Source of the DNA: Anaerolineae bacterium
Lineage (GTDB): Bacteria; Chloroflexota; Anaerolineae; JAADDB01
Reading direction: 5' to 3'
DNA length: 35,750 nt
Assembly: GCA_015486845.1 (NCBI GenBank)
Contig: WFQU01000132.1
Location: 1-35,750 of the forward strand
In this document: in pieces, positions 1 through 11,019 of the stretch
How the letters are laid out: every line of letters begins with the position of its first letter
How positions within the stretch are numbered: position 1 is the first letter of the stretch
Notes under the pieces: generated by a model
Seen by the model: the letters and a program-made list of their open reading frames with translations, nothing else
Database searches by the model: none
What the model was told of the DNA's origin: nothing
Translations under genes and position numbers: made by a program

Positions 1-10
1 CTGTCAATTA

Positions 11-41
11 GAAGTTCAACTTCTGCGAGAAGTTGAACTTC
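11..41. repeat. GAAGTTCAACTTC palindromic hairpin element (copy 1)
   Basis: GAAGTTCAACTTC-TGCGA-GAAGTTGAACTTC followed by TTAAAGGGAGCCTGATTTTTT. Confidence 0.8.
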
Positions 42-100
42 TTAAAGGGAGCCTGATTTTTTAGACGATCTGCGTCTTTGCGCCGCTGCGCTTAACTTTC

Positions 101-154
101 CCCCTTCCCCGTATCGGGGAAGGGGAGGCTTACCGCCCCTTTGGGCGGCAAGCC
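101..154. repeat. Two adjacent hairpins upstream of valS
   Basis: CCCCTTCCCCG-TAT-CGGGGAAGGGG (101-125) and GGCTT-A-CCGCCC-CTTT-GGGCGG-C-AAGCC (127-154). Confidence 0.65.
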
Positions 155-280
155 AGGGGAGAGGTCTTATTTTCAGAGAAGCCATGACACGACGAAGTCC
201 ATTTTTTGACTATTGTTTTTTATCTGTGTGCGCAGCCTGCGTTTATCTGCGTCCCATTTTTATTTTCAGAGGAGAAAAGA

Positions 281-2965
<2,685 letters not shown>

Positions 2966-2987
2966 CGGAATCCCGAATTTAAAAAAC

Positions 2988-3015
2988 TCAACTTCTTTGC
3001 GAAATTGAACTTCTA
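2988..3015. repeat. Degenerate copy of the GAAGTTCAACTTC hairpin element
   Basis: CTCAACTTCTTTGCGAAATTGAACTTCT downstream of valS. Confidence 0.5.
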
Positions 3016-3026
3016 CGGGGAAAACA

Positions 3027-3056
3027 AAAGGCAGAAGCGCAATCGCTTCTGCCTTT
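3027..3056. terminator. Bidirectional intrinsic terminator between convergent valS and ssrA
   Basis: Perfect 13-bp inverted repeat AAAGGCAGAAGCG-CAAT-CGCTTCTGCCTTT with A/T tails, located between convergent genes. Confidence 0.8.
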
Positions 3057-3060
3057 TCAG

Positions 3061-3476
3061 TGGAGATGCCGGGAATCGAACCCGGGTCCGAAGAACTCGT
3101 TGACAAGTTTACTACAAGCTTAGTCGCCGCTTTTCTTCTCGCCCTCTGTATCCTCCGGCGACGGAGTATACAAAGGGCCAGTCGCATGTCTTAAGCCAGC
3201 ATCCGCGACCCCTGCCGGCTGCATCCTCTCATTCTGACGGTGTTACCATCGCTTAGAGGCCCAGCGCTGGGCACCGCAGCCATCTTTTATGATGACTGTG
3301 TTGTGTTGTTTTTTACCTCACGCAGCGAGAGCTACAGGAGCCGCCACCGGGCGGGTAAAGGCCAACACGTTATTACTAACTTTTTTGGCACTTAATGTTT
3401 TTACCCGTTTTAACGAGGTCAGGCGCCTCGGCTTGCAACTTGACAACAGCCTTCCCCGTCGAAGCCTGTCATCCCC
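3061..3476 (-). ncRNA. ssrA: Transfer-messenger RNA (tmRNA)
   Basis: Reverse strand begins GGGGATGACAGGCTTCGACGGGG (canonical tmRNA 5' end) and ends GGGTTCGATTCCCGGCATCTCCA (T-arm and acceptor). GGGGATG pairs with CATCTCC. Internal tag ORF ends ...ALAA-stop. CCA is not encoded (next genomic bases are CTG). Confidence 0.95.
3318..3389 (-). other. tmRNA proteolysis-tag reading frame (AKKVSNNVLAFTRPVAAPVALAA*)
   Basis: In the minus strand, TTAAGT-GCC resume region followed by AAA AAA GTT AGT ... GCT CTC GCT GCG TGA; typical ALAA ending. Confidence 0.8.
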
Positions 3477-3488
3477 ATGACCAACTAT

Positions 3489-3516
3489 AGTATAACACAA
3501 CTTTAGGAAAATGCAA
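3489..3516 (-). promoter_or_regulatory. Putative sigma70-type promoter of ssrA
   Basis: Reverse strand TTGCAT-16 nt-TATACT just upstream of the tmRNA 5' end. Confidence 0.55.
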
Positions 3517-3809
3517 CCTCTCTTTGTCAGAACTGCATCATATTTTTACCAACTGAGGCCTAACAAATTCAGATCCAAGCGGTAATGGATACTGCTCACA
3601 AGCAGAACCTGCGAACAGACGGTGCACCTGTTTTACAAACTCTTTATTGAGAACGCTCGTTTGGCCTGATCACAATCGGATAGGCGTTTCAACGGTTAAG
3701 CGCCAGAATCGGAATGCCTGCCAGTATCACACCATAGAACATAAAAGCATCGCACGCTATTTTAGATTCGGAATTTCTGTGACATAAGTGGTAAAATAGG
3801 CGGTTTATG

Positions 3810-3818
3810 TGGTATAAT
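3810..3818 (+). promoter_or_regulatory. Putative extended -10 promoter upstream of the CIS locus
   Basis: TGGTATAAT about 60 nt upstream of the AAA+ ATPase start; no good -35 seen. Confidence 0.35.
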
Positions 3819-3876
3819 GGTTTAAGACTCAGGAGACAGGCGTATTCGGCTAATAGAACATTAAGGGGCATTGGAA

Positions 3877-6048
3877 ATGAGTGGTACTGTCAAGCATGAT
3901 CTGAGCCTCCGTCACCTTCAGGCTGAGCTGGCCCGCATTGATGTACTGCTCCGGCGTGAGGTCCGTCGCTGGCAACTGTCCGGACAGGATCAGAACGACG
4001 CGTTTCGCGGCCTGTATATCTCCGATGGCGAAGCCAACGCCCTACTTGATCGCCCTTTCGCTAACAGTTGGGGGGACACAGCCACATTAGCTCCGGACGA
4101 AGACCAGAGGTATGCTGAAGCCCTGCTTCAGGCTGCGCAACAGGCGCGGACACTGGCCGATATGGCCAAGCGACAAGATCATCCGTTACGTCTGGGACAT
4201 CTAGCACACGTTTTCGGCCTCGATCGCTTTGATCTCGACACACTTTTAATCTGTCTGGCTCCAACACTTGACTTACGCTATGAACGGCTGTACGGCTATT
4301 TGCAGGATGATGTAACGCAAAAGCGTCCTACCATCAATCTTATACTCAATCTGCTCTCCGCGCCAGGCCCAGAACGGCTTACTTTGCTTTCCCGATTTTC
4401 CGCTGAAGCACCTCTATTCAGGAATCATCTCGTGGAACCGATTGTTTCACAAACCGAGACAAATCCTCCTTTACTACGACAGGCACTGCGTGTAGACGAT
4501 GCGGTCGTATCCTGGCTTCTGGGTGAATATCGTCCGCATGCTGATTTAGGCGCAAATGCCAAGCTACTGATTCCTCGCCATGACGAGGCGGTGTGGATGT
4601 TGCCGGCGGAAATGCGCGCCCTGTTTGAGCAAGATATGGCTAAGATGCCGGTTCTTGCTTTCTACGGTCCCGACCGGACTGCTCAGTTCGCAGCGGCCCA
4701 TTATGCTGCGGAGCGCCGTGGCCGGGTCCTTTTGACCGTTGAACTTGATGCGGTAATTGACAGGGGGCTCTCGCCGGCGCGTGCCGTCCGGCTGACGTTG
4801 TGCGACGCACGGCTAAACGGAGCAATCCCGTTTCTTTCCGGCTGGGATGCCTGTCTGATCAATGGTTCACCGCCGCCCAATCTGCTATCCGAAGTGTTGT
4901 CTTACCCCGAAGTGGCCATTATCAGCGGTAGGGCGCCTTGGCGACCGGCAGATACGGAACGTGACCGGAACTTGCTTTGGCTCGAATTTCCAATCCCCGG
5001 CTATCCCCAACGGCAAGCACTTTGGCGCCACTATTTGGGAAACGACGAGCCGGTGGACGTCTCTGCGTTGGCCGGTCAATTCTTGCTAACCGCCGGGCAA
5101 ATTCGTGACGCTGTTGCTGCGGCGCAAGATGCCGCTGCTCAACGCGGCACGCTTTGGCAAGGAACAGACCTTTTTGCAGCAGCGCGTGCCTACTCGAACC
5201 CGCGCCTTGCCAGCCTGGCCCGCAAGGTTGTGCCCCGTTACGATTGGGATGACCTCATTTTGCCGCAAGATCAAATAGCGTTGCTGCACGAAATCGTGGA
5301 TACGGTGCGCGGCCGTCCGCTCGTTCTGGAAACATGGGGTGTCGGGGAAAAACTGGCCTCCAGCGCCGGCGTGACGGCTCTCTTTGCCGGCCCATCCGGC
5401 ACCGGCAAAACAATGTCGGCGGAAATCATCGCCAGCGAGTTACACCAGGACTTATATAAGATCGATCTTTCCACAATCGTGAGCAAATATATCGGCGAGA
5501 CCGAGAAAAACCTGGAACGTATCTTCACCGAGGCGCAAGCCAGCAATGCCATTCTCTTTTTCGATGAAGCGGATGCCCTTTTCGGCAAACGCTCCGAAGT
5601 GCGTGACTCGCACGACCGCTATGCCAATATCGAAATCAGCTACCTGTTGCAGCGCATGGAAATATATGACGGCGTGACTATTCTGGCTACGAACTTACGC
5701 GCTAACCTGGACGAGGCCTTCACTCGCCGCTTGCAATTTGCCGTCGATTTCCCCTTCCCGGACGAAGAAAACCGCCTGCGCATTTGGCAAACGCTCTTTC
5801 CCCCAGGTGTGCCTCGCGATGAGGACATCAACTTTGGCCTGCTGGCCCGGCATTTCAAGTTGTCCGGGGGTAACATCCGTAACATCCTGGTCAACGCCGC
5901 CTATCTAGCCGCCGGCGACGGCGGTCGGGTCACCATGGATCACTTACTCCACAGCACTCGCCGCGAGCTGCAGAAAATGGGCCGGCTAATGGGAGAAAAG
6001 GATTTTGCAGAACGGAGAGCGTGGAACCTGAAGGCGCCTGTACTGTAG
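3877..6048 (+). CDS. AAA+ ATPase associated with contractile injection system (Afp15/Pvc15-like)
   Basis: Walker A LFAGPSGTGKTMSAE, Walker B ILFFDEADALFGKR, sensor/arginine finger ATNLRANLDEAFTRRLQ; first gene of the CIS locus. ORF 3871..6048 with ATG at 3877. Confidence 0.88.
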   Translation: MSGTVKHDLSLRHLQAELARIDVLLRREVRRWQLSGQDQNDAFRGLYISDGEANALLDRPFANSWGDTATLAPDEDQRYAEALLQAAQQARTLADMAKRQDHPLRLGHLAHVFGLDRFDLDTLLICLAPTLDLRYERLYGYLQDDVTQKRPTINLILNLLSAPGPERLTLLSRFSAEAPLFRNHLVEPIVSQTETNPPLLRQALRVDDAVVSWLLGEYRPHADLGANAKLLIPRHDEAVWMLPAEMRALFEQDMAKMPVLAFYGPDRTAQFAAAHYAAERRGRVLLTVELDAVIDRGLSPARAVRLTLCDARLNGAIPFLSGWDACLINGSPPPNLLSEVLSYPEVAIISGRAPWRPADTERDRNLLWLEFPIPGYPQRQALWRHYLGNDEPVDVSALAGQFLLTAGQIRDAVAAAQDAAAQRGTLWQGTDLFAAARAYSNPRLASLARKVVPRYDWDDLILPQDQIALLHEIVDTVRGRPLVLETWGVGEKLASSAGVTALFAGPSGTGKTMSAEIIASELHQDLYKIDLSTIVSKYIGETEKNLERIFTEAQASNAILFFDEADALFGKRSEVRDSHDRYANIEISYLLQRMEIYDGVTILATNLRANLDEAFTRRLQFAVDFPFPDEENRLRIWQTLFPPGVPRDEDINFGLLARHFKLSGGNIRNILVNAAYLAAGDGGRVTMDHLLHSTRRELQKMGRLMGEKDFAERRAWNLKAPVL

Positions 6049-6316
6049 TGTGTCCCCATCGTCGGAGGACAAATCAGCATTTCTCTTGCATTGTTTATTA
6101 TAGTTCGGGCTCATTCAGATTAGTGCCCTATCAGTGAGATTCTTGTACACTAAGCAAAAGCTTAACGCGAAGCCGTCAGGGAAACAAGGCCGCCAAGAAA
6201 GAACCTTCGCACCTTTGCCTCTTGGTAACTTTGCATTGGATTTCTCAGTTCTGGTTTGTTCAGGTTAGACATGATAAACAAGCATTGACAAAAGGCCTTT
6301 TAAGTGAAGGTGAGAT

Positions 6317-7624
6317 ATGAGCAAAGAAAAATCAGCGGCAAGTCGCCAGCACCGTTCGGCACCACAGAAGCGGGAGAAAGCAGACACAAAGAGCCATGTG
6401 CGGGTTGTCCCGGCGCAGCATCCGTTGCTCCATTGGCAGCAGGTCGTAGGAAACGCCAAAATTGCGCGTATGTTGGTGGAACAGGAGATGGATTCGTTTA
6501 TGGGCACACGACCTGAAGTCGGTCTGGCAGGCGGTGTCCTCAGTGAAACGATAGCAGCACGCATCCAGGCACAGCGCGGCCAGGGAACACCGCTTGATCC
6601 GACCACGCGTGAGGAAATGGAAGACACATTCGGTTCGGCACTGGACGATGTGCGCATTCACACAGATGCTGAGGCTAATGCCCTTAGCCACAGCATAAAC
6701 GCGAAAGCTTTTACCATCGGCGCCGACATCTTTTTCCACCAAACCGCCAACCCGCGGGATAGTCGATTGCTGGCCCACGAAATCACCCATGTCCTCCAAC
6801 AACGTTCAATGAGTGACAGCGGGCCAATTACCGTAGGGCCGGCCAACGATCCTTTGGAACGCCAGGCGGAACAGATCGCTGCCGAGACGACGCATCCATC
6901 TTCAGAACAAGCCGGCGAACGCTATGTAGACCCGGCACCAGCCAATGCGACGCCGGCCGGCAGGGCAGTCCAACGCAGCTTGTGGGACTTATTAAGCGGG
7001 GCGTCCGGCCCGGTCGGTCTGGGAGTGAGTGCCATTACCGGATTAGCCGAAAAAGCTAACAGACCGTTAGCAACCTTAGCCGGCGTTTCTACCCGAGCGA
7101 TGACCGAAGTGCCCGGCGCCGGCACACTGGGCGGTTTAGGTAAGGTAGCAAGCCCCATAGGGCTCATCAGCGGAGCTATGGATCTATTCGGCAGCAACAA
7201 GACAGCCGGCGAGCGTGTCTCCGGTGGTCTGGGAGCGTTCAGTGGCCTGACAGGCGTGGCGGGTGACATGGGCGAGTTCTTTGGCACCAGTGCCCTTTCG
7301 GCCGGCGGCGCGGAAGGACTGTCGGCGGGGGCCGGCGCGGCATTGACCGGAGAACTGGGGGCCGGCGCTGCAGCAAGCAGCGCCGGCGCAGTCATCGGTG
7401 CCGGTTTGGCCGGATATGGCATAGGCAGATTGTTAGATACGGGAGTTGGTGCCATTGGCCAGGCAATCACGGGCAACAAGAACAAAGACTATACCATCTC
7501 CGGGGGGATAGCCAGCCTGATGACTTCTGCCGATCAAAGTGTTTCCAGATTGTGGGCCGACCCAAGTAAACCGGCCTATACGCAAACATTGGGCTGGAAG
7601 TTGGGCGAATGGCTTGGCATATGA
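6317..7624 (+). CDS. DUF4157 (eCIS core domain) protein with HEXXH metallopeptidase-like motif and Gly/Ala-rich C-terminus
   Basis: ...DDVRIHTDAEANALSHSINAKAFTIGADIFFHQ...SRLLAHEITHVLQQR: characteristic DUF4157 sequence with HEITH; C-terminal half rich in glycine/alanine hydrophobic segments. Confidence 0.88.
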   Translation: MSKEKSAASRQHRSAPQKREKADTKSHVRVVPAQHPLLHWQQVVGNAKIARMLVEQEMDSFMGTRPEVGLAGGVLSETIAARIQAQRGQGTPLDPTTREEMEDTFGSALDDVRIHTDAEANALSHSINAKAFTIGADIFFHQTANPRDSRLLAHEITHVLQQRSMSDSGPITVGPANDPLERQAEQIAAETTHPSSEQAGERYVDPAPANATPAGRAVQRSLWDLLSGASGPVGLGVSAITGLAEKANRPLATLAGVSTRAMTEVPGAGTLGGLGKVASPIGLISGAMDLFGSNKTAGERVSGGLGAFSGLTGVAGDMGEFFGTSALSAGGAEGLSAGAGAALTGELGAGAAASSAGAVIGAGLAGYGIGRLLDTGVGAIGQAITGNKNKDYTISGGIASLMTSADQSVSRLWADPSKPAYTQTLGWKLGEWLGI

Positions 7625-7676
7625 GCCAGCTTGCCGCTCATCAGGGAGATATGAAATCTGATGCGGAAGACACACG

Positions 7677-8291
7677 ATGATTAATGACTTAGACGAAACG
7701 CTTCGGAAGCTTCTGGTTCTTGAATTGCCCATCAAGAATGGCGAAGTGGAAATCAATTTCGAGCCACCAAATCGTGATTGGGCTGCGGGGCGGGTGAAGC
7801 CGACTATCAACCTGTACCTCTACCAGATCGCCGAGAACATCAAACTGCGACGAAACGACTGGGTGGTTGAGAAAACGGATGACCAGGCCACAAAGCACCG
7901 TCCGCCAAAGCGGATTAACGTTACTTACATGGTCACTGCCTGGGCCGGCGACGTAGAGGACGAACACCATCTCCTCTGGCGAGTCATGGCAGTCTTCTTG
8001 AAACACTCGGATTTACCGGAGGACATACTGCAAGGCGACTTACAGGATGCGCAGGTAAAGATCAAGGCGAGCTTGCCGCCCGAAGATGAAATACTAAACC
8101 CGACTGACCTGTGGAATGTCCTCAGCAACGACATCCGCCCGGCGATCCATTACCGGGTCGTGCTGCCGCTGGACGTGGCCAAGCGGTTCACCGGCCCGCT
8201 GGTGCTCAAGAAAGTGATCAAAGTGGAACAGGGACTGGAAGGCGAAGGCCCCTTCGAGGAGATCATGCAGGAAGGAAAGAAGAGCGAATGA
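7677..8291 (+). CDS. DUF4255 family protein (CIS tail-terminator/cap, Pvc16-like)
   Basis: MINDLDETLRKLLVLELP...VEINFEPPNRDW...KPTINLYLYQIAENIKLRRNDW: typical DUF4255 N-terminus; position in CIS locus. Confidence 0.85.
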   Translation: MINDLDETLRKLLVLELPIKNGEVEINFEPPNRDWAAGRVKPTINLYLYQIAENIKLRRNDWVVEKTDDQATKHRPPKRINVTYMVTAWAGDVEDEHHLLWRVMAVFLKHSDLPEDILQGDLQDAQVKIKASLPPEDEILNPTDLWNVLSNDIRPAIHYRVVLPLDVAKRFTGPLVLKKVIKVEQGLEGEGPFEEIMQEGKKSE

Positions 8292-8376
8292 AGCGAATGA
8301 AGCGAATGGAGCGAACGGGACGAATTTGTTTCCCTGATTCGCTGATCCGCTGATTCGCCCGTTCGTTGATTCCGTT
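8282..8376. repeat. GAATGAAGC/CGCTGATTCG-type imperfect inverted repeat overlapping the DUF4255 stop codon
   Basis: GAGCGAATGAAGCGAATGAAGCGAATGGAGCGAACG... followed by ...GATTCGCTGATCCGCTGATTCGCCCGTTCG; direct repeats in each arm. Confidence 0.6.
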
Positions 8377-8391
8377 AGAAAGGAGGTGGTA

Positions 8392-8694
8392 ATGGGACAA
8401 CCGGCAGCACGAGTGGGAGATATGACGGCGCACGGAACACCGCTGGCCCCGGGGCCGGGCAGCGTGAATGTGTTCATCGGCAAGAAGCCGGCCTGGCGGG
8501 CTACGGCGGACACCCATGTGTGTGCCATGGTTACCCCCGCCGGAACGCCCCACGGAGCGGGCGTGGTCGCCATGGGAAGCACAACTGTTTTCATTAACAA
8601 CCTGCCCGCAGCGCGCGTTGGGGACCAAGTTATGGAAGCCGGCGGAGGCCCGAATCCCATTGTTACCGGGGAGTTTACCGTGCTCATCGGCTGA
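8392..8694 (+). CDS. PAAR-domain spike tip protein
   Basis: MGQPAARVGDMTAHGTPLAPGPGSVNVFIGKKPAWRATADTHVC...GSTTVFINNLPAARVGDQV: duplicated PAARVGD motifs; SD AGGAGGTGGT. Confidence 0.93.
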   Translation: MGQPAARVGDMTAHGTPLAPGPGSVNVFIGKKPAWRATADTHVCAMVTPAGTPHGAGVVAMGSTTVFINNLPAARVGDQVMEAGGGPNPIVTGEFTVLIG

Positions 8695-8729
8695 TACCGG
8701 TCTAAAAAGTTGGCCCAGGTCCGGCATTG

Positions 8730-8777
8730 TGGAGTGCCAGCCGGCCACAAGGCCCAGGAATCTCGGGTGGCACTCCA
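8730..8777. repeat. 10-bp perfect inverted repeat between PAAR and sheath genes
   Basis: TGGAGTGCCA (8730-8739) ... TGGCACTCCA (8768-8777). Confidence 0.6.
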
Positions 8778-8802
8778 GAAGAGCAAGTAAAGGAGGTAAG
8801 AC

Positions 8803-10080
8803 ATGTCACCACAGTACCTCTCACCTGGCGTCTATGTAGAAGAGGTAGACCGTGGCGCTAAGCCCATCGAAGGGGTAGGGACTTCCGTCGCCGCGTTCAT
8901 CGGCTTCGCCGAAAAAGGGCCAGTGAACAAACCGACCCTCATCACCAATTGGAGTCAGTTCAAGGACACTTTCGGCGATTTTCAGGAAACTTCGTACCTT
9001 GCCCACGCCGTGTACGGCTATTTTTACAACGGCGGTGGCACAGCTTATGTCGTGCGCGTGCCCGGTGGAGTCGGGGGACAAAGCGATACCAAGGAGGCTG
9101 CTGCGCCGGCCAAAGCGGCGGCAGGTGAAAAAGAAGCTAAGCCTGAGCCGAAGAAAAAGCCGGCCAAAGCTGCTATTTCTGCCAAAACTTTCATCGGCGA
9201 CGCGGACGCACGCACCGGTCTCGGCGGTTTAGAAGCGGTGGATGAGGTCACCATGGTGGCTATCCCCGACTTGATGGCGGCATTGCAAGCCGGTGATCTC
9301 AAAGAAGAAGATGTCAAAGCGGTACAAACCGCCATGTTCACGCATTGCGAGAAGATGAAATATCGCTTTGCACTCATCGATCCGCTGCCGGGCCTCTCAC
9401 CGCAGGAAGTCAAAGCATGGCGCATGGAAAAAGCGGGCTACGATTCCAAGTACGGTGCGCTTTACTATCCATGGATATCCGTGAGCAATCCGTTGGGCGA
9501 AGGCAGCATCTCCATTCCCCCCAGTGGCCACATGGCCGGCATTTACGCCCGCAGCGATGCAGAACGCGGCGTCCATAAAGCCCCGGCCAACGAAGTGGTG
9601 CGGGGAGCCATTGGACTGGCGTTGCAGATCACTAAAGGCGAACAAGATGTTCTCAATCCGGTGAGCGTCAACTGCATCCGTTCCTTCCCGGGCCGAGGCA
9701 TTCGCGTTTGGGGTGCCCGGGCGCTTTCCAGCGATCCGGCCTGGCGGTATATCAACGTCCGCCGGCTTTTCAACTTCGTGGAAGCGTCCATCGAGCGGGG
9801 AACGCAATGGGTGGTCTTTGAGCCCAACGACGTGGACCTGTGGGAGCGCGTCAAGCGGGACATCACTGCGTTCCTGACGCTAGTTTGGCGGGATGGGGCG
9901 CTCTTCGGCAATACCCCGGCAGAAGCGTTCTATGTCAAATGCGACGAAGAATTGAATCCGCCCGAGGTTCGGGACGCCGGTATGTTGATCATCGAGATCG
10001 GGATGGCGCCGGTCAAGCCGGCCGAGTTCGTCATCTTCCGCATCAGCCAGTGGCAGGGCGGCGGCGAGGTCTCCGAGTGA
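8803..10080 (+). CDS. Contractile tail sheath protein
   Basis: MSPQYLSPGVYVEEVDRGAKPIEGVGTSVAAFIGFAEKGPVN...; C-terminal RRLFNFVEASIERGTQWVVFEPNDVDLWERVKRDITAFL...: hallmark sheath sequence. Confidence 0.96.
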   Translation: MSPQYLSPGVYVEEVDRGAKPIEGVGTSVAAFIGFAEKGPVNKPTLITNWSQFKDTFGDFQETSYLAHAVYGYFYNGGGTAYVVRVPGGVGGQSDTKEAAAPAKAAAGEKEAKPEPKKKPAKAAISAKTFIGDADARTGLGGLEAVDEVTMVAIPDLMAALQAGDLKEEDVKAVQTAMFTHCEKMKYRFALIDPLPGLSPQEVKAWRMEKAGYDSKYGALYYPWISVSNPLGEGSISIPPSGHMAGIYARSDAERGVHKAPANEVVRGAIGLALQITKGEQDVLNPVSVNCIRSFPGRGIRVWGARALSSDPAWRYINVRRLFNFVEASIERGTQWVVFEPNDVDLWERVKRDITAFLTLVWRDGALFGNTPAEAFYVKCDEELNPPEVRDAGMLIIEIGMAPVKPAEFVIFRISQWQGGGEVSE

Positions 10081-10163
10081 TACGAGTCAGCGACAACGTA
10101 ACGCACTCAGGACGTCACAGGCAAAAACGCGGTACCAGACAGAAAGTTTAATAGGAGGTTATT

Positions 10164-10613
10164 ATGCCTAACGGAAGCAACAAAGACCCTCTTGTCTCAG
10201 CGTATTTTACCGTTGAGTTTCAGGGCGTCATTGCCGGAGCTTTTCAGGAAGTTTCCGGCATGGGCTCTTCCAACGATGTCGTAGAATACCAGGCTTCTGG
10301 CCCAAAAGGACAATATATCATCAAGAAAATTCCCGGCCATCTGACCTGGAACAACATCACCCTCAAGCGGGGCATCACCGATTCCGTAGACCTTTGGAAG
10401 TGGCGTAAGACGGTGGAAGAGGGCAAGATCGACGACGCCAGGAAAAACGGCTCGGTGGTGATGTACGATCAGAACGGACACGAAGTAGCGCGCTGGAATT
10501 TCGTCAATGCCTGGCCATCCAAGCTGACCGGTCCGACGGCGGATGCAAAATCCAAAGAGGTCGCCATCGAAGAGTTGGAAATTGTTGTCGAGGGCTACGA
10601 GCGGGTGAAGTGA
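10164..10613 (+). CDS. Inner tube protein 1 (gp19/Hcp-like tail tube family)
   Basis: DPLVSAYFTVEFQGVIAGAFQEVSGMGS...IPGHLTWNNITLKRGITDSVDLWKW...: phage tail tube family pattern; directly after sheath. Confidence 0.93.
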   Translation: MPNGSNKDPLVSAYFTVEFQGVIAGAFQEVSGMGSSNDVVEYQASGPKGQYIIKKIPGHLTWNNITLKRGITDSVDLWKWRKTVEEGKIDDARKNGSVVMYDQNGHEVARWNFVNAWPSKLTGPTADAKSKEVAIEELEIVVEGYERVK

Positions 10614-10614
10614 T

Positions 10615-10980
10615 ATGGCGCTGCAAACAGAATTCGAGTTTACGCTGCCCAAAGGCTATGTGGACGAACACGGGAACCTGCACCGGCGCGGTGTAATGCG
10701 TCTGGCTACGGCCATTGACGAAATCGCGCCGTTGCGGGATCCTCGGGTGCGGGCCAACGAGGCGTACTTGGTGATCATTCTGCTTTCCAGGGTCATCACC
10801 AAACTGGGCACCCTGGCGGATGTGAATCCCGGTGTCATCGAAGGACTTTTCGCAGCCGATTTAGCCTACTTGCAGGAATTCTATCAACGGATAAACGGGG
10901 ATGGCACTATCAAGATTCAGGTGAAGTGTCCGCAGTGCGGCGCGGAGTTCGAGGTGGATTTTGGTCACCCGGGGGGATGA
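10615..10980 (+). CDS. Small CIS/tail assembly chaperone-like protein with CxxC
   Basis: 121 aa, located between tube 1 and DUF6760-like ORF; C-terminal VKCPQCGAEFEVDFGHPGG; 1-nt gap after the tube gene stop suggests translational coupling. Confidence 0.65.
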   Translation: MALQTEFEFTLPKGYVDEHGNLHRRGVMRLATAIDEIAPLRDPRVRANEAYLVIILLSRVITKLGTLADVNPGVIEGLFAADLAYLQEFYQRINGDGTIKIQVKCPQCGAEFEVDFGHPGG

Positions 10981-11019
10981 CAGGCTACCCCCTCGACAAT
11001 CTTTACGAGGAGGTAGCCT
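10971..11019 (+). promoter_or_regulatory. Candidate -1 programmed ribosomal frameshift signal
   Basis: Slippery heptamer G GGG GGA (10971-10977) in zero frame, TGA stop at 10978-10980, hairpin AGGCTACC(C)CCTCG-ACAATCTTTA-CGAGG(A)GGTAGCCT at 10982-11019, downstream ORF in -1 frame; SD-like GAGGTGG at 10951-10957. Confidence 0.6.

Noticed and set aside
100-280. T-box leader upstream of valS
   Set aside because: The hairpins at 101-154 loosely resemble an antiterminator (GGGGAGGCTTACCGCCC), but the AGGGTGGNACCGCG consensus, specifier loop and terminator are absent; they look like palindromic repeats.
3061-6048. ssrA as the attachment site of an integrated CIS island
   Set aside because: The CIS genes lie on the 5' side of ssrA, no integrase is visible, and I saw no second copy of the tmRNA 3' end that would mark an att repeat.
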